A stretch of 38,656 bases of DNA from Chara braunii (lineage: Eukaryota; Streptophyta; Charophyceae; Charales; Characeae): the NCBI GenBank assembly GCA_003427395.1, contig BFEA01000270.1, forward strand, positions 233,406-272,061, read 5' to 3'. Made by a program: the position numbers and the translations under genes. Position 1 is the stretch's first letter. Every line of letters starts with the position of its first letter. Under the pieces are notes generated by a model. The model was not told the origin of the DNA, searched no databases, and was given only the letters and a program-made list of their open reading frames with translations. Positions 10,304-19,268 of this stretch are shown here, one piece after another.

Positions 10304-10310
<7 letters not shown>
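10039..10310. repeat. Foldback: (AG)n, two direct copies and one inverted copy of a roughly 56-bp unit, then (CT)n
   Basis: The left edge is an AG run (10039-10083). Two direct copies of a unit with the pattern ACGATTGG...GTCATCCCCGG...GATTGGGTG...AACAGTGATC follow (about 10090-10147 and 10150-10207). An inverted copy of the same unit lies at about 10245-10300, and the right edge is a CT run, the complement of the left one. The whole block is therefore an imperfect palindrome that could extrude as a hairpin with microsatellite arms. The unit itself is unassigned. The structure runs directly into the N gap. Confidence 0.75.
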
Positions 10311-10383
<73 letters not shown>

Positions 10384-10563
10384 CTCTCTCGTTCTCTCNN
10401 NNNNNNNNNNNNNNNNNNNNNNNNNNNNNNNNNNNNNNNNNNNNNNNNNNNNNNNNNNNNNNNNNNNNNNNNNNNNNNNNNNNNNNNNNNNNNNNNNNNN
10501 NNNNNNNNNNNNNNNNNNNNNNNNNNNNNNNNNNNNNNNNNNNNNNNNNNNNNNNNNNNNNNN

Positions 10564-10614
<51 letters not shown>
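10307..10614 (+). repeat. (CT)n microsatellite containing the 165-N gap
   Basis: CT repeats fill 10307-10398 with two GTT interruptions near the end, Ns occupy 10399-10563, and CT repeats resume at 10564-10614. The gap is very probably more CT repeat that could not be assembled, and its true length is unknown. GCTCGCTCGCTCGCTG follows the run. Confidence 0.95.
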
Positions 10615-10617
<3 letters not shown>

Positions 10618-10855
10618 ACAGCTCGCTCGCTCGCTGACACATATGCCTTTTTTTTTGTTGTTTTTTTTTTGTGATTTACTCTATTTTCTTTATGTTATTT
10701 CTTAATGTTTTTGTATGTCCTTTTTTTTTGTTCGTCCACGACACGCATATCTCTTTGTGATGTTGACGTGGCCCTTGTTTCCACGCCACTTTCTTGCGGC
10801 CTTACCTTGTGGTTGTGGTTCTCTCTCTCTCTCTCTCTCCCTCTCTCTCTCTCTT

Positions 10856-10886
<31 letters not shown>

Positions 10887-10990
10887 TCGTACGTACAAAC
10901 ATCGGCAAGTGTGGGTGGAGGGGTAGGGATGGCCACCGAAAGTTGTGTGTGTGTGTGCTGGCTATTTCGTTGCGACCGTGGACACCATGG

Positions 10991-11036
<46 letters not shown>

Positions 11037-11055
11037 ATCGATCGAGAGAGAGAGA
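10615..11055. repeat. Low-complexity block: CT, GT and TA microsatellites
   Basis: It contains T-rich DNA (10646-10730), a CT run (10821-10855), a TG run (10860-10886), a TA run (10992-11034) and a short GA run just before 11056. The several overlapping open frames here are all repeat translations. No gene signal is seen in this stretch. Confidence 0.85.
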
Positions 11056-11547
11056 GGTGCGGCACAAAGGGATAAAGGTGGAACAGTGGGCAACAACGGG
11101 CCGAACCCCTCGCATCCACCTGTTCTCGGCAATGAAGCAAGCACACACACACCTTCCAACACAGCGGCGACGTCGATGATGGACCATGACCATCCACCCT
11201 CTGGGAAATCGATTGTTGGCGTGTCGCGGGTAGCGGAGGGAGGTGGGCAAGGTGAAGGTGTCGGTTGGGGGACTGTTACCAATGTCCCAGGAGGTGGGCA
11301 AGGCGAAGGTGGCGGGTGGGGGACTCTCACCTCAGTCCCTGGTGGTGGTGGCTGGGGTCAGGGGTTAACCGGCTATACGAACGGCGACGGGCGGGGATCC
11401 AGGTCGGGCTATGGTCCAGACACATGGGGTGGCCACCCCGCTACTTCCGAGGAAGTATCAGGGATGATGGTCCCCGCCAACGGGTCTTTTTACAGTCCGC
11501 CCACCTCGGGTAACGAAGGAGGTGAAGGCGATGGCGGTGATGAGTAG
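11056..11547 (+). CDS. Gly-rich hypothetical protein, possible last exon of a host gene
   Basis: Frame 1 stays open with non-repetitive composition from about 11056 to a TAG at 11545-11547. The product is rich in Gly, Ser, Thr and Pro. It contains two copies of a 17-residue repeat, GGGQGEGVGWGTVTNVP and GGGQGEGGGWGTLTSVP, followed by GGGGWGQG, and it ends in an acidic tail, EGGEGDGGDE. There is no recognisable domain. The start is unknown; the GAGAGAG just upstream could supply a splice acceptor, giving an exon start near 11056. T-rich DNA and an AATAAA (11942-11947) lie downstream, as a 3' UTR would. It may equally be chance open sequence in GC-rich DNA. Confidence 0.35.
   Translation, partial: GAAQRDKGGTVGNNGPNPSHPPVLGNEASTHTPSNTAATSMMDHDHPPSGKSIVGVSRVAEGGGQGEGVGWGTVTNVPGGGQGEGGGWGTLTSVPGGGGWGQGLTGYTNGDGRGSRSGYGPDTWGGHPATSEEVSGMMVPANGSFYSPPTSGNEGGEGDGGDE
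11239..11340 (+). repeat. 51-bp tandem repeat, two copies
   Basis: Copies at 11239-11289 and 11290-11340 both begin GGAGGTGGGCAAGG and encode the 17-residue Gly/Trp repeat of the hypothetical protein. They differ at several positions but keep the reading frame. A third partial start follows at 11341. Confidence 0.75.
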
Positions 11548-11844
11548 GGCGGGTAGTTTTTTCGTAGGGTTTTGGTATTCCGCTTCTTCTCCTGCTTCAT
11601 CTTCTTCATCGTTTTCGTCAATATTATTTTTCTTCATCACAAAAGTTTTCCTTCTTCGTTTTTTTCTCTATCTTACATTTTTCGACATTTTAGTGTTTTT
11701 TCGTTGTATTCGTCTTCCTCTCCTTGCATTGTTTTTTTCCTTGTTGTGATTAGTCGTTGTTATTGCACGCATACTGTATGCAAACCTCGTAATTGTATGA
11801 GTTGCGACATTGGTGGTTACATTGTCGATTGGCTTCATCGAGAA

Positions 11845-12018
11845 GTGTGTGTGTGTGCTCGTTGATTGATTGATTGGTTGGTGTGGTGTCCAATAATCTA
11901 TCTCTCTCCGATCAATCAACCAGAAGAGATATGACGAATACAATAAATGTGAAAATGATACGAGGGCGGTCCATTTTTTCATTTGTTCTATCCCCCTCTT
12001 TCTTGATTTGTCTATTTA
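11845..12018 (+). repeat. First copy of a 174-bp perfect duplication flanking the library adapter
   Basis: This segment is identical to 12057-12230, at a constant offset of 212. It begins in a GT run and ends TTGTCTATTTA. Together with the adapter between the copies it is best read as one genomic segment present once, duplicated by a chimeric mate-pair read. Confidence 0.92.
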
Positions 12019-12056
12019 CTGTCTCTTATACACATCTAGATGTGTATAAGAGACAG
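12019..12056. other. Nextera (Tn5) mate-pair junction adapter left in the assembly
   Basis: CTGTCTCTTATACACATCT (12019-12037) is followed directly by its reverse complement (12038-12056). This is the 19-base Tn5 mosaic-end sequence joined head to head, as in the circularisation adapter of transposase-based mate-pair libraries. It is not natural transposon sequence from this genome. Translated on the + strand it gives SYTHLDVYKRQ, a peptide that appears in sequence databases as an adapter artefact. Confidence 0.97.
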
Positions 12057-12230
12057 GTGTGTGTGTGTGCTCGTTGATTGATTGATTGGTTGGTGTGGTG
12101 TCCAATAATCTATCTCTCTCCGATCAATCAACCAGAAGAGATATGACGAATACAATAAATGTGAAAATGATACGAGGGCGGTCCATTTTTTCATTTGTTC
12201 TATCCCCCTCTTTCTTGATTTGTCTATTTA
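12057..12230 (+). repeat. Second copy of the 174-bp duplication flanking the adapter
   Basis: Identical to 11845-12018, and continuous with genuine downstream sequence (GGTTTTGCTT...). The genome probably contains one copy, so coordinates downstream of here are likely inflated by 212 bp. Confidence 0.92.
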
Positions 12231-12620
12231 GGTTTTGCTTTGTTTTTTCGATGATGACGATATCATTGTTAATCATTACAGTTCAAATCGACGGTGAAAC
12301 AAACTATGTGCATAAAAAAACATTGATAAACAAAGAAAAAATAAATAAATATCGTCTGTTACGAATGGTTAATTGATTCAATGATTGCTTCGTTTACTGG
12401 TGTCGAATATTCAATAACTCGATCAATCAATCACACCTAACTTGATACGATAAGAAAAAAACATAAGAGCTACATTTATTGCCATTCTTTGTTCCACTTT
12501 CTTCAATGATTTATTTAGGTTTTGCTATTTTATTTCAAATATAACGACATACAATTCTTTATGATAGTGAAATAAAATATGTGGAAAAAAAAACATTGAT
12601 AAAAATTAATAACTACCTAG
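12072..12620 (+). repeat. Degenerate tandem duplication of AT-rich sequence
   Basis: The block starting TGGTGTGGTGTCCAATAATC, passing CGATCAATCAA and TATTTAGGTTTTGCT and ending AAACATTGATAAA (about 12080-12330), is echoed at about 12398-12605 by TGGTGTCGAATATTCAATAA, CGATCAATCAA, TATTTAGGTTTTGCT and AAACATTGATAAA in the same order. The copies have diverged strongly. No coding sequence is present. It may be a duplicated 3' UTR of the upstream Gly-rich ORF. Confidence 0.55.
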
Positions 12621-12765
12621 GCTTCCAGCCGGGCCGCCCGAGTCACCCTATTTATTCCGGACGACCCGGTCGTGCAAGGACCAAGGAAAAAAAAAATCCA
12701 AAAAATCCAAAAAATCCCCAATATATATATATATATATAACCGGGCAGTTCTATTTGACGATATA

Positions 12766-12798
<33 letters not shown>

Positions 12799-12825
12799 TT
12801 TTGGCTCGATCGGGCAAGTGCCCCG
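12621..12825. repeat. TA microsatellites and GC-rich scraps beyond the LINE-3 tail
   Basis: TA runs lie at 12720-12739 and 12762-12798, with an A-rich stretch before them. Short GC-rich segments (CCGGGCCGCCCGAG, CGGACGACCCGG) look like pieces of an inverted-repeat element, but no clear ends can be defined. Confidence 0.5.
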
Positions 12826-13243
12826 TTTTTTTTTTTTTTTTATAAACAACACCACCCCTGCCAGTGCTAGTGCTGCTGATACGAGTAGTGACCACTAACA
12901 CCTAGGGGAAGGCTCCATCTATTGGTGGAGAGCATCACCTGCTGGAAAGCGGGTCCAGCGTCCCAAATACAAAATTTCTGAGAACTTCTGGAGAAGCATG
13001 ATTATGCCAGCATTGATTGCCCTGTCGTCCAGGGGATTGACTGAGCAGATGTATCAAAAGTGTCAAGTTGTCTAGTAATGTAGCCTTTGTCCTTCGTATC
13101 TCTTCACCCTCTAGAGGGGGCGCCAGATAAATCATGAAACATTGATACCACTTCGAAGATCGTTGTCGTGGTTAGCAGGATACTTCCCCGGGGGGCACCA
13201 GGGAGGGTTCCTCTTGCTGTAGTTCAAGACAGTTCAAGATAGA

Positions 13244-13615
13244 TTAAAACAGGATTTCAGCCAGTGTCAGGGCATGTGGTGGAAAAGGGTCATGGAAGTC
13301 TGAGGGAGAGCGTAGCGGAAATGAAGGTTCTATATTGGTCCAGTCCTTGAAAACCAGTTGGTAATCTCTCATTTCTTTAAACTTCCTTGTCTCTTCTCTT
13401 TTATCCCCGCGCCATTCCACCTTTGCTATCCAGCCTTCTCTTTCCCCTCCTATCCAATCTGTACAGAATCTCGTGATCCGTCTCCTAACATCTTCTGTTT
13501 GCTTAAGGAAGTCTAGCTGTGACTTTGTGTCTGACCATCTCTGTGTGAGTTTGAGATGGATCTGCCGTCGAATCTGTTCCTCAATCTTCGGCCCCTCCAC
13601 CCGTACTTTTTTCAT
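13244..13615 (-). pseudogene. LINE-3 C-terminal extension
   Basis: About 123 residues beginning KKVRVEGPKIEEQIRRQIHLKLTQRW, rich in charged helices, with a tail ending HALTLAEILF. It lies just beyond the zinc domain in element order, with one break. LINE-1 and LINE-2 lack this extension. Function unknown. Confidence 0.55.
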
Positions 13616-13670
13616 AGCTAGAATGCACCTCTAACACTAGAGTGCCCATAGCACCGCCCTCCTTCCTAAT

Positions 13671-14111
13671 CTATACATATTCTCTACAAAGGTTGTGGCT
13701 CCTACTGCTAGCGGCCAATGACCCGTCAGTATAGCCTGCCATGTCCATGGCCAGGGGGTGTCTGGTTCCGTTTTTCGCCAGATGCGGTCCCACCATCTCC
13801 ATGTGAACCGGACATTGCATAAAAATATGCTCAATGGTCTCTGCCCTTTTGTGGAAGGGGAAAAACCTCTGACATTGTTGGCACCATAAGAGCAGGAACC
13901 CTCTTTGTTCGAGGTTTGTGTGGTCCGTTAACCAATCATTGGTTGACAAACAGCGGTGGGCGATCTGCCACTGTAGAGAAGCGATTTTCATAGGCTTAGA
14001 TTTTTGTTCTTTAAACCATCTGATCGGAGAAAGGAGGGTGCGGTCCACGTTCAGGTGCCTAGCCCATCTGTCGTTAATGATGTCTTTCAAATATATTTTG
14101 GGTCTGAGCAT
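13671..14111 (-). pseudogene. LINE-3 zf-RVT-like zinc-binding domain
   Basis: The open stretch encodes KIASLQWQIAHRCLSTNDWL followed by CQQCQRFFPFHKRAETIEHIFMQCP. The CxxC, H and C spacing is that of the reverse-transcriptase zinc-binding domain at the C-terminus of plant LINE ORF2. A frameshift near 13834 moves the continuation (WWDRIWRKTEPDTPWPWTWQAILTG...VENMYRLGRRAVLWAL) into a neighbouring frame. Confidence 0.75.
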
Positions 14112-15194
14112 CTTGTAGGCAGATTTGACCGGTATTTGGCGCAGACTCGTATAACCTCTTCCAGCGACTCCTCTTGTTTGAGGATGTTGCCAAGTTCATT
14201 CTATTGGGTCAAAAGGCAAGTCCTGAATTGGTCTTCCTGTCGGGAAAGCAACCCTTCGGCCCTTCTCTTATAGAATCCTTACCCTTAGTAGTGTTGTTTT
14301 ATCTTTCCAGACGAAAGGTGCCCTGTTTCCCTGGAGGATACCCGTTTTGGTTGGAGCATAGTCTTCAACCAAGGCTAACTGTGGTGAAACCCTGTGAATT
14401 AGGCCGATACTTCGCGAGGCCCCCGTACTTACCACCCAGTCTCCTTCCTTCAGGGTAGGGCCTCGTTTAAGGATCCGGTACCAGTCCAGCGGAATAAGTT
14501 CTATAATGTTCCCTAGTGATTCCTCCGCATGATGGCAGTATCTTAAAGATCCTCTTAGATGGTCCCCTGTTTTCCAATCTTGTCCGTCCTTGTCCCAAAG
14601 ATCCCCTACTCTAAGTATTCCATTTTTAACCTAGCTTTTCCGGGGCGAGGATGAGCTTGTCATGACGCAGCCCCTCGCATCCGTCACCCATCTATTCCCA
14701 AATAGTGGTTGACGATATATTTTTTTCCATCGGTCGGGGTAGACCTTGTCTGGGAGGGGCAGGTTCCACCAGGTTCGAGCAGCGAGGGCCAAAAGCTATC
14801 CAACCTCTGTCCTCCCTCTGCTGAAGCCCCTTGCATCCGTCACCCATCTATTCCCAAGCAGTGGTTGACGATATATTTTTTCCCATCGGTCGGGGTAAAC
14901 CTTCTCTGGGAGGGGTAGGTTCCGCCAGGTTTGCAGCAGGGAGGGCCAGAAGCTATCCAACCTCTGTCCTCCCTCTGCTGAACCCACCCTTCCACGTGGG
15001 AGTTTGCGCGGGATGGTCCACAAACGATCTTTCAGCCAGGTCAACGGGTGAACCGTATGGGGGGCTGCTGGGGCCAGTTGGGCCAGGTGTTCCAGAGCTA
15101 AGACGCACCAGGGGTTTTGGGGAGCGAAGATAAGTTTTTGAATCCATTTAATTTGCAACGCTTGTGCCTGCGTGGCGGGGTCAATTATCCCCAA
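14112..15194 (-). pseudogene. LINE-3 connection region between RT and zinc-binding domain
   Basis: The reading MGIIDPATQAQALQIKWIQKLI continues the usual GGLGIIDP motif that follows LINE RT thumbs. It leads into Trp-rich sequence (LKDRLWTIPRKL) before the frame is lost near 14796. Between 14796 and 14112 no long frame remains. A tandem duplication lies inside it. Confidence 0.65.
14669..14981. repeat. About 156-bp tandem duplication inside LINE-3
   Basis: Copy one (about 14669-14824) and copy two (about 14825-14981) share CATCCGTCACCCATCTATTCC, GTGGTTGACGATATATTTTT and CTATCCAACCTCTGTCCTCC, with scattered substitutions. The duplication is internal to the decayed ORF, so it arose after or during decay. 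Accumulated differences show it is old and not an assembly artefact. Confidence 0.85.
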
Positions 15195-15221
15195 ACCTCC
15201 CCCTGCTTTCGGTTGAATGAC

Positions 15222-16353
15222 TTAGTTCCAAGCCATGCAGTTAATTGTGTTGGTCAGATGTCCTCCCCCCTTCCATAAGAAAGTCGCTGCTTTTTTTTTT
15301 AGGCTTCTTAAGACCGGTTTGCTCAGGGGCCACAAAAATGATTTATACCATAGAGTTGCAAAAATCACATTGTTTAGCACCAAAGCACGTCCGGAGAGGG
15401 TTGTATGCTTGTTTTTCCAGAAACTAAGTTTGTGTTGGGCCGGGGTGCCTATCCATTTGTCGTTTGTTGGAGGCCTCCCCTCTATAGTCATAGATACTCC
15501 CAGGATCCTTATCGGGGCATCTAGTGACTTCCATGCAATGCGTGGTAATTCTGGCGGGCGCCTCCCCTCATAGTGAATCCACCATCCCTGTGTCTTAGAC
15601 CCCCAGTTCACTCTCATATCAGATACCTTCACAAACCTTTTCATCATCTGGTGGATTTCCTCCATGTAATGATGTGTGGCCTCCACCATTATTGTTAGGT
15701 CATCAGCGAACAGGGAGCACACCGGGATTGCATCCTTCGGGATGTGTGTAACTTAAATTTTAGTGATATTTTTATTAGCCCGAAGGTTGGTGGCTAACGC
15801 TTTCATAATGATAAAAAAGAGAAAGGGGGCAATTGGGTCCCCCTAGCGGACCGAGGGCTGTAAATGTATGCGTGGTGCAAGACTTCCGTTGACTTAGACA
15901 CACGAGGTGACATTTTGGTGCAATATTTGTATCCAACGTTTGAAGTCCGGTCCAGAGTTCATTTTTTCTAGACACTTGTCCAAGAACGACCAATCCACAT
16001 AGGCGTACGCCTTTTCGAAGTCAATATAAACAGGGCCGCATTCTGGCGTGAGTGTCTCGTAAGCTGGAGGATCTCATGGATTAGCAGGATATTTTCTTGT
16101 ATATTCCTATTTTCCATGAATCTCGTTTGGGCCGGGTGGATGATGTCCTCCATTACTGGGATCATCCTTGGACAATATTTTGTACACAAACTGTAAGCAG
16201 TGTGATTGACCTATAGTTTCTGATATTCATCTTATCCCCCTTTTTATATAGGAGGGTTACTATCCCTTGCCCCACCCGTTCCCCCATTCCCCCTGTGAGC
16301 CATACTTCGTCATAGAAGTATTTTGACTCATGAAGTCCCATGTGATCTCCCAA
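15222..16353 (-). pseudogene. LINE-3 reverse transcriptase (frameshifted)
   Basis: From the 5' side: LLYKKGDKMNIRNYRSITLL (16353-16162), FMENRNIQENILLIHEIL (within 16189-15968), then in the next frame YIDFEKAYAYVDWSFLDKCLEKMNS with the first catalytic Asp near 16020. After another shift comes GDPIAPFLFFIIMKALATNL near 15840-15780, and finally IPVCSLFADDLTIMV with the FADD catalytic pair at about 15710-15699. The last frame continues to 15222 through the palm and thumb (LSGRALVLNNVIFATLWYKS, AATFLWKGGG). All key motifs survive, but at least three frame changes separate them, so no protein can be made. Confidence 0.85.
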
Positions 16354-17587
16354 AATTCTTTTGGGAACCCATCCACCCCTGGTGCCCTTTCCTCCTTAAT
16401 GAAGGAGGGCAGTCCATATCTCGCTCTTGGAGAGGGGGGCTTCCAGAGAGTCTCGTTGTTCAGGTGTTAAGGCTTTGTTTATGGGTTCGTAGTTATGCCC
16501 GATGTCGGCCCGAACATCCTTACAAGGGTATTTGGGCATATTTTTGCCTCTCACAGAAGATGCGTCCTCAGCAATATCCGAGAGAGTGTCCCATTTCTGG
16601 GTGACCACAACCGGCTCCCAGAGGTTAGGAGTGGCACTCACATTTTTTTGATTAGATCAGAGGGTGTGTGAGCGTGCACATTGTGGGCACGCGTTAGTTC
16701 AAGTCTAGATAATTGATCAGTATAAACAACGAACTGCTCGGCGGTCCCAGTTAGAAATAAGTTAGAATCTTGGGCGACTCAGCGCAAGCCGCAACCTTGT
16801 GTGCCCTGACGAAGTCACTGTAGACTTCGAGATTTACCATTGACTCTGCTGCTAGAGGGAAAGTTCGTTTGACTTGGTGAAAGGCGGCATTTGGGGGCCG
16901 CATGATGTGGAGTACGTGGGTATTAAGGATGACTGTGGGTCGTTGGTAGTCGAAGTCGATGCCAAAGCCAAGAAGGGATGGCGCAAATTAAAGCAAAGGT
17001 CGGGTTTTTCCGGCATGGAAACGGTAAAAGGGCGGCCTTCCGAGAAAAGAGGCAGCGTGGGCCTGATGACCGTGGCATTGCGGGACTACACGCACGACGG
17101 GCCGAGTGACGGCCTGTGTCTAAGCAAGCGGGAACGCGCATGCAGGGCCGTGGGTTTAGACAATAGCATGAGCAGCAACCTTTGTGCACCTCTGCAGGCC
17201 CATGACTGCTGCAGTTGCTCTTCATATGAGAGATTGCGCCTGCTACAACCAGGCTTGGGCTTAGCCCTATTGGTTACAACACTAAACTTTCAACCAGCAG
17301 ATATTGGGATCGAGGCCAGCAGTCAGCGCGGAGGAGCAGAGGAGCGCATTGCAGGAGAAAGTTGAGGGGTCGAGGGTCCCGCGGGACTATCCCCCTTAGT
17401 TTTGCGAGGGGTTTCAACCGCGGGCTCGTTAGGAAGGGCCGAGGACTAAGTATCAATGGTCCTCCTCCCCCTCGTCTGTTTCCTTGAATTCTTAAAATTA
17501 TTATTTTTATTTTTATTTTTACCTTTGTTCCAGTAGTGGAGCCTGGTCCGGAGCCGATACCAGGGCCAGTCGTGGGTCCCATGAGCC

Positions 17588-17641
17588 TAGCTAAGAGGGT
17601 ATACCCATGAATTGTTGAAATGCGAACCTGTGTTCGAATCC
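17588..17641 (+). promoter_or_regulatory. tRNA-type Pol III A box and B box
   Basis: TAGCTAAGAGGG at 17588-17599 fits the A-box consensus TRGYNNARNNGG at every defined position. TGTTCGAATCC at 17631-17641 fits the B box GGTTCGANNCC with one mismatch. The 31-base spacing is normal for a tRNA. The T-stem around the B box does not pair well, so this is not a working tRNA gene. It could be a tRNA pseudogene or the head of a tRNA-derived SINE. No SINE body or 3' tail was identified. Confidence 0.4.
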
Positions 17642-18018
17642 GGATGATGAAATTCGCTATTTCGAAGTTGTTTGGGCCGGTCAGCTTAATGATGGTATCT
17701 CGAGGTAGCTGACCCAATGATTTTTGGGTCGCTGCCTGGGAATCAGTCCTTCGGGACATCCGTAAAAATTGGAACGGTACAGAGGAGCTTAGCGTGGCCT
17801 CTGCGCACAGACGGAACGCATAAAAATGAGGAAGGGTCTGACGATTTTTTTTCGTTGCTGCATACGACCTTGTGTTGTTGCTTGTCTCTTTTTGGACGGA
17901 GTGGTCGCTAAATGCTGCGCTATTCGAAGAGAAGAAGGTTAGAGCGGAGACAAAGGAGAAAGAAAAGGCAGGGACTTGACGAGAGGGAAGAAGAAGGTGG
18001 AGGGGGGGGATAACTCAC

Positions 18019-18687
18019 CTGGGCGAAGCTACGGGCAGCGTGCAGGGCAGTGGTAGAGCTTCGTTACGTGTATTTGCCCGTGTCCCTAGCTGAAGGTACA
18101 CTGCATACTGTGCCCGTGTCGCCCACCATCGTGATTGATGTGGTGATCTCGGTTCACGTAGGAGATCATAGTGACTCTCGTCGCCGCCGCCGTCACCACC
18201 AAGTCTCTCGCTCCGCAGGAGTACATCGATTGTACCTGCATCAGGTTGCATGAACCTGGCCGTACTGGACGGCAGGTGCGTTCGCATAACGGGGTCTGCC
18301 TCAGAGGAACCGAAGGGGATAGCGTCTTGCTAGCGGCGGGGATGGAGGCTTACCTGTTGACTGAGGCGTTGGCGTCTTGACGGTAGGAGTAGCTTCTCCG
18401 GGCGCGCGTGGCAGAGAGACAACGTATGCATTCTGGCAGAGCGGGGGGGAGGGCGTCATCGATGATTGGTCGCTGCGTTGCTTGAGGCTCCCCTGCCTTT
18501 CGTAGCAGTCGGGATCCGCGCATCGCTGGCCAGCTCGATCTTGCCGACGTTCACGAGCGGGCGTGAAGACGAGCCTGAAGATACCTCCAGCGGTCGGATG
18601 TACCTGACCAGTGCGCATGAGGCCATCTTCGGAATGCCCCTGCGCGTTGTACCATGGAAATCGTTGTATCCTTCGCCGTCGAGCCAT
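18019..18687 (-). other. Possible minus-strand exons with consensus splice donors
   Basis: On the minus strand a frame from 18687 runs to a strong donor, CAACAG|GTAAGC, with the exon ending at 18354. A second frame (18287 down to 18019) ends at GCCCAG|GTGAGT. The encoded sequence is low in recognisable motifs. Similar donors on the same strand occur at 25754, 26027, 26711 and 28930. This might be a spliced antisense transcript, but no acceptor or conserved protein was established. Confidence 0.2.
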
Positions 18688-18899
18688 TCGTCGTCACGAT
18701 CTGTCATCGAAGTGCTGTATACACTTGCGCAGATGGTACTACTGTCCATCGTCATCATCGGGATCGTCATGTGCCGTTGATCTTCGCCATCATTGGAATC
18801 ATGACGTCCTACTTATCTTCACCATTGTCAAAACTCGTGGTCGTCATCTTCGTGGTTTGCCTTTCTTGGTCTCAGTCTAGTCCTTTGGTTCAGAGAGGA

Positions 18900-19030
18900 A
18901 GGCGGCAGGCGGGATTGAAACCCGTAATCCACGCCAACGGCCTCTGTGGGAGGTTCGCCCCACCGATTGAGGGAGCTCTGCCGGAATCCGGGCGGGGTTC
19001 AGGAGGCAGGGAACTTCAGGTATAAGCTTC
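18900..19030. repeat. Opening hairpin cluster of X, copy 1
   Basis: A CGGG-ATTGAAA-CCCG hairpin lies near 18912-18927. CCTC/GAGG (around TGTGG) and CCGGAATCC paired with GGGGTTCAGG follow. Copy 2 (27736-27850) has the same hairpins in the same order with changed but still paired sequences: CGGG-ATTGCAA-CCCG, GACTC/GAGTC, and CCGGAACT/AGTTCTGG. Read on the minus strand, the first hairpin looks like a tRNA T-arm, but no full cloverleaf was found. Confidence 0.6.
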
Positions 19031-19268
19031 GTCCGATGCGTGTGATCCCTTCCCCTAACTAGAGTATGCCTTTGGGTATCTGAACACAACTATGAAAGAT
19101 TATTACCGTTCATTTTGTTATGTATGTCAGGACATGCCTTGTGAAAGGTAAATTAACCAAGAACATATGAGTGGTCAGATAAATCTCTTGAGGGAAAATC
19201 AGACAAAGCTAAATTGGGGGAAGGCGGGAGAAAGGAGTTATGTGTGCTTTGATCGGGTCAACCCAAGG

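Larger units (their letters stand above)
12826..16641 (-). mobile_element. LINE-3: degenerate non-LTR retrotransposon of a different lineage
   Basis: Read on the minus strand, fragments of one ORF2 appear in the correct order but in shifting frames: pre-RT linker (16641-16396), RT fingers and palm (16353-15222), connection (15194-14796), zinc-binding domain (14111-13671) and a long C-terminal extension (13615-13244). A run of 16 T at 12826-12841 fits its poly(A) tail on the complementary strand. The endonuclease is missing, so the copy is 5'-truncated near 16.64 kb. Its C-terminal region differs from LINE-1 and LINE-2. Confidence 0.82.
16642..18857. other. Unassigned region between LINE-3 and the large X/Y repeat
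   Basis: An open frame at 16874-17365 (+) encodes 163 residues with no recognised domain. A short stretch near 17362-17440 (GGGTCGAGGGTCCCGCGGGACTATCCCCCTTAG) weakly resembles part of the Y repeat near 24000. An 8-bp inverted pair, GGTCAGCT at 17679-17686 and AGCTGACC at 17707-17714, is present. The right part is GC-rich with possible minus-strand exon ends. No gene can be named. Confidence 0.3.

Noticed and set aside
11874-12077. Open frame ending SYTHLDVYKRQ
   Set aside because: It crosses the mate-pair adapter; the peptide is an artefact.
16874-17365. 163-codon + strand frame as a gene
   Set aside because: There is no domain, no clear start context and no neighbours in support. It overlaps a competing minus-strand frame of similar length.
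18900-18990. Minus-strand tRNA at the start of X, and a CCCATAG initiator-like loop in copy 2
   Set aside because: There is a T-arm-like hairpin and a stem at the anticodon position, but no acceptor pairing. The A box is interrupted and the B box has two mismatches.
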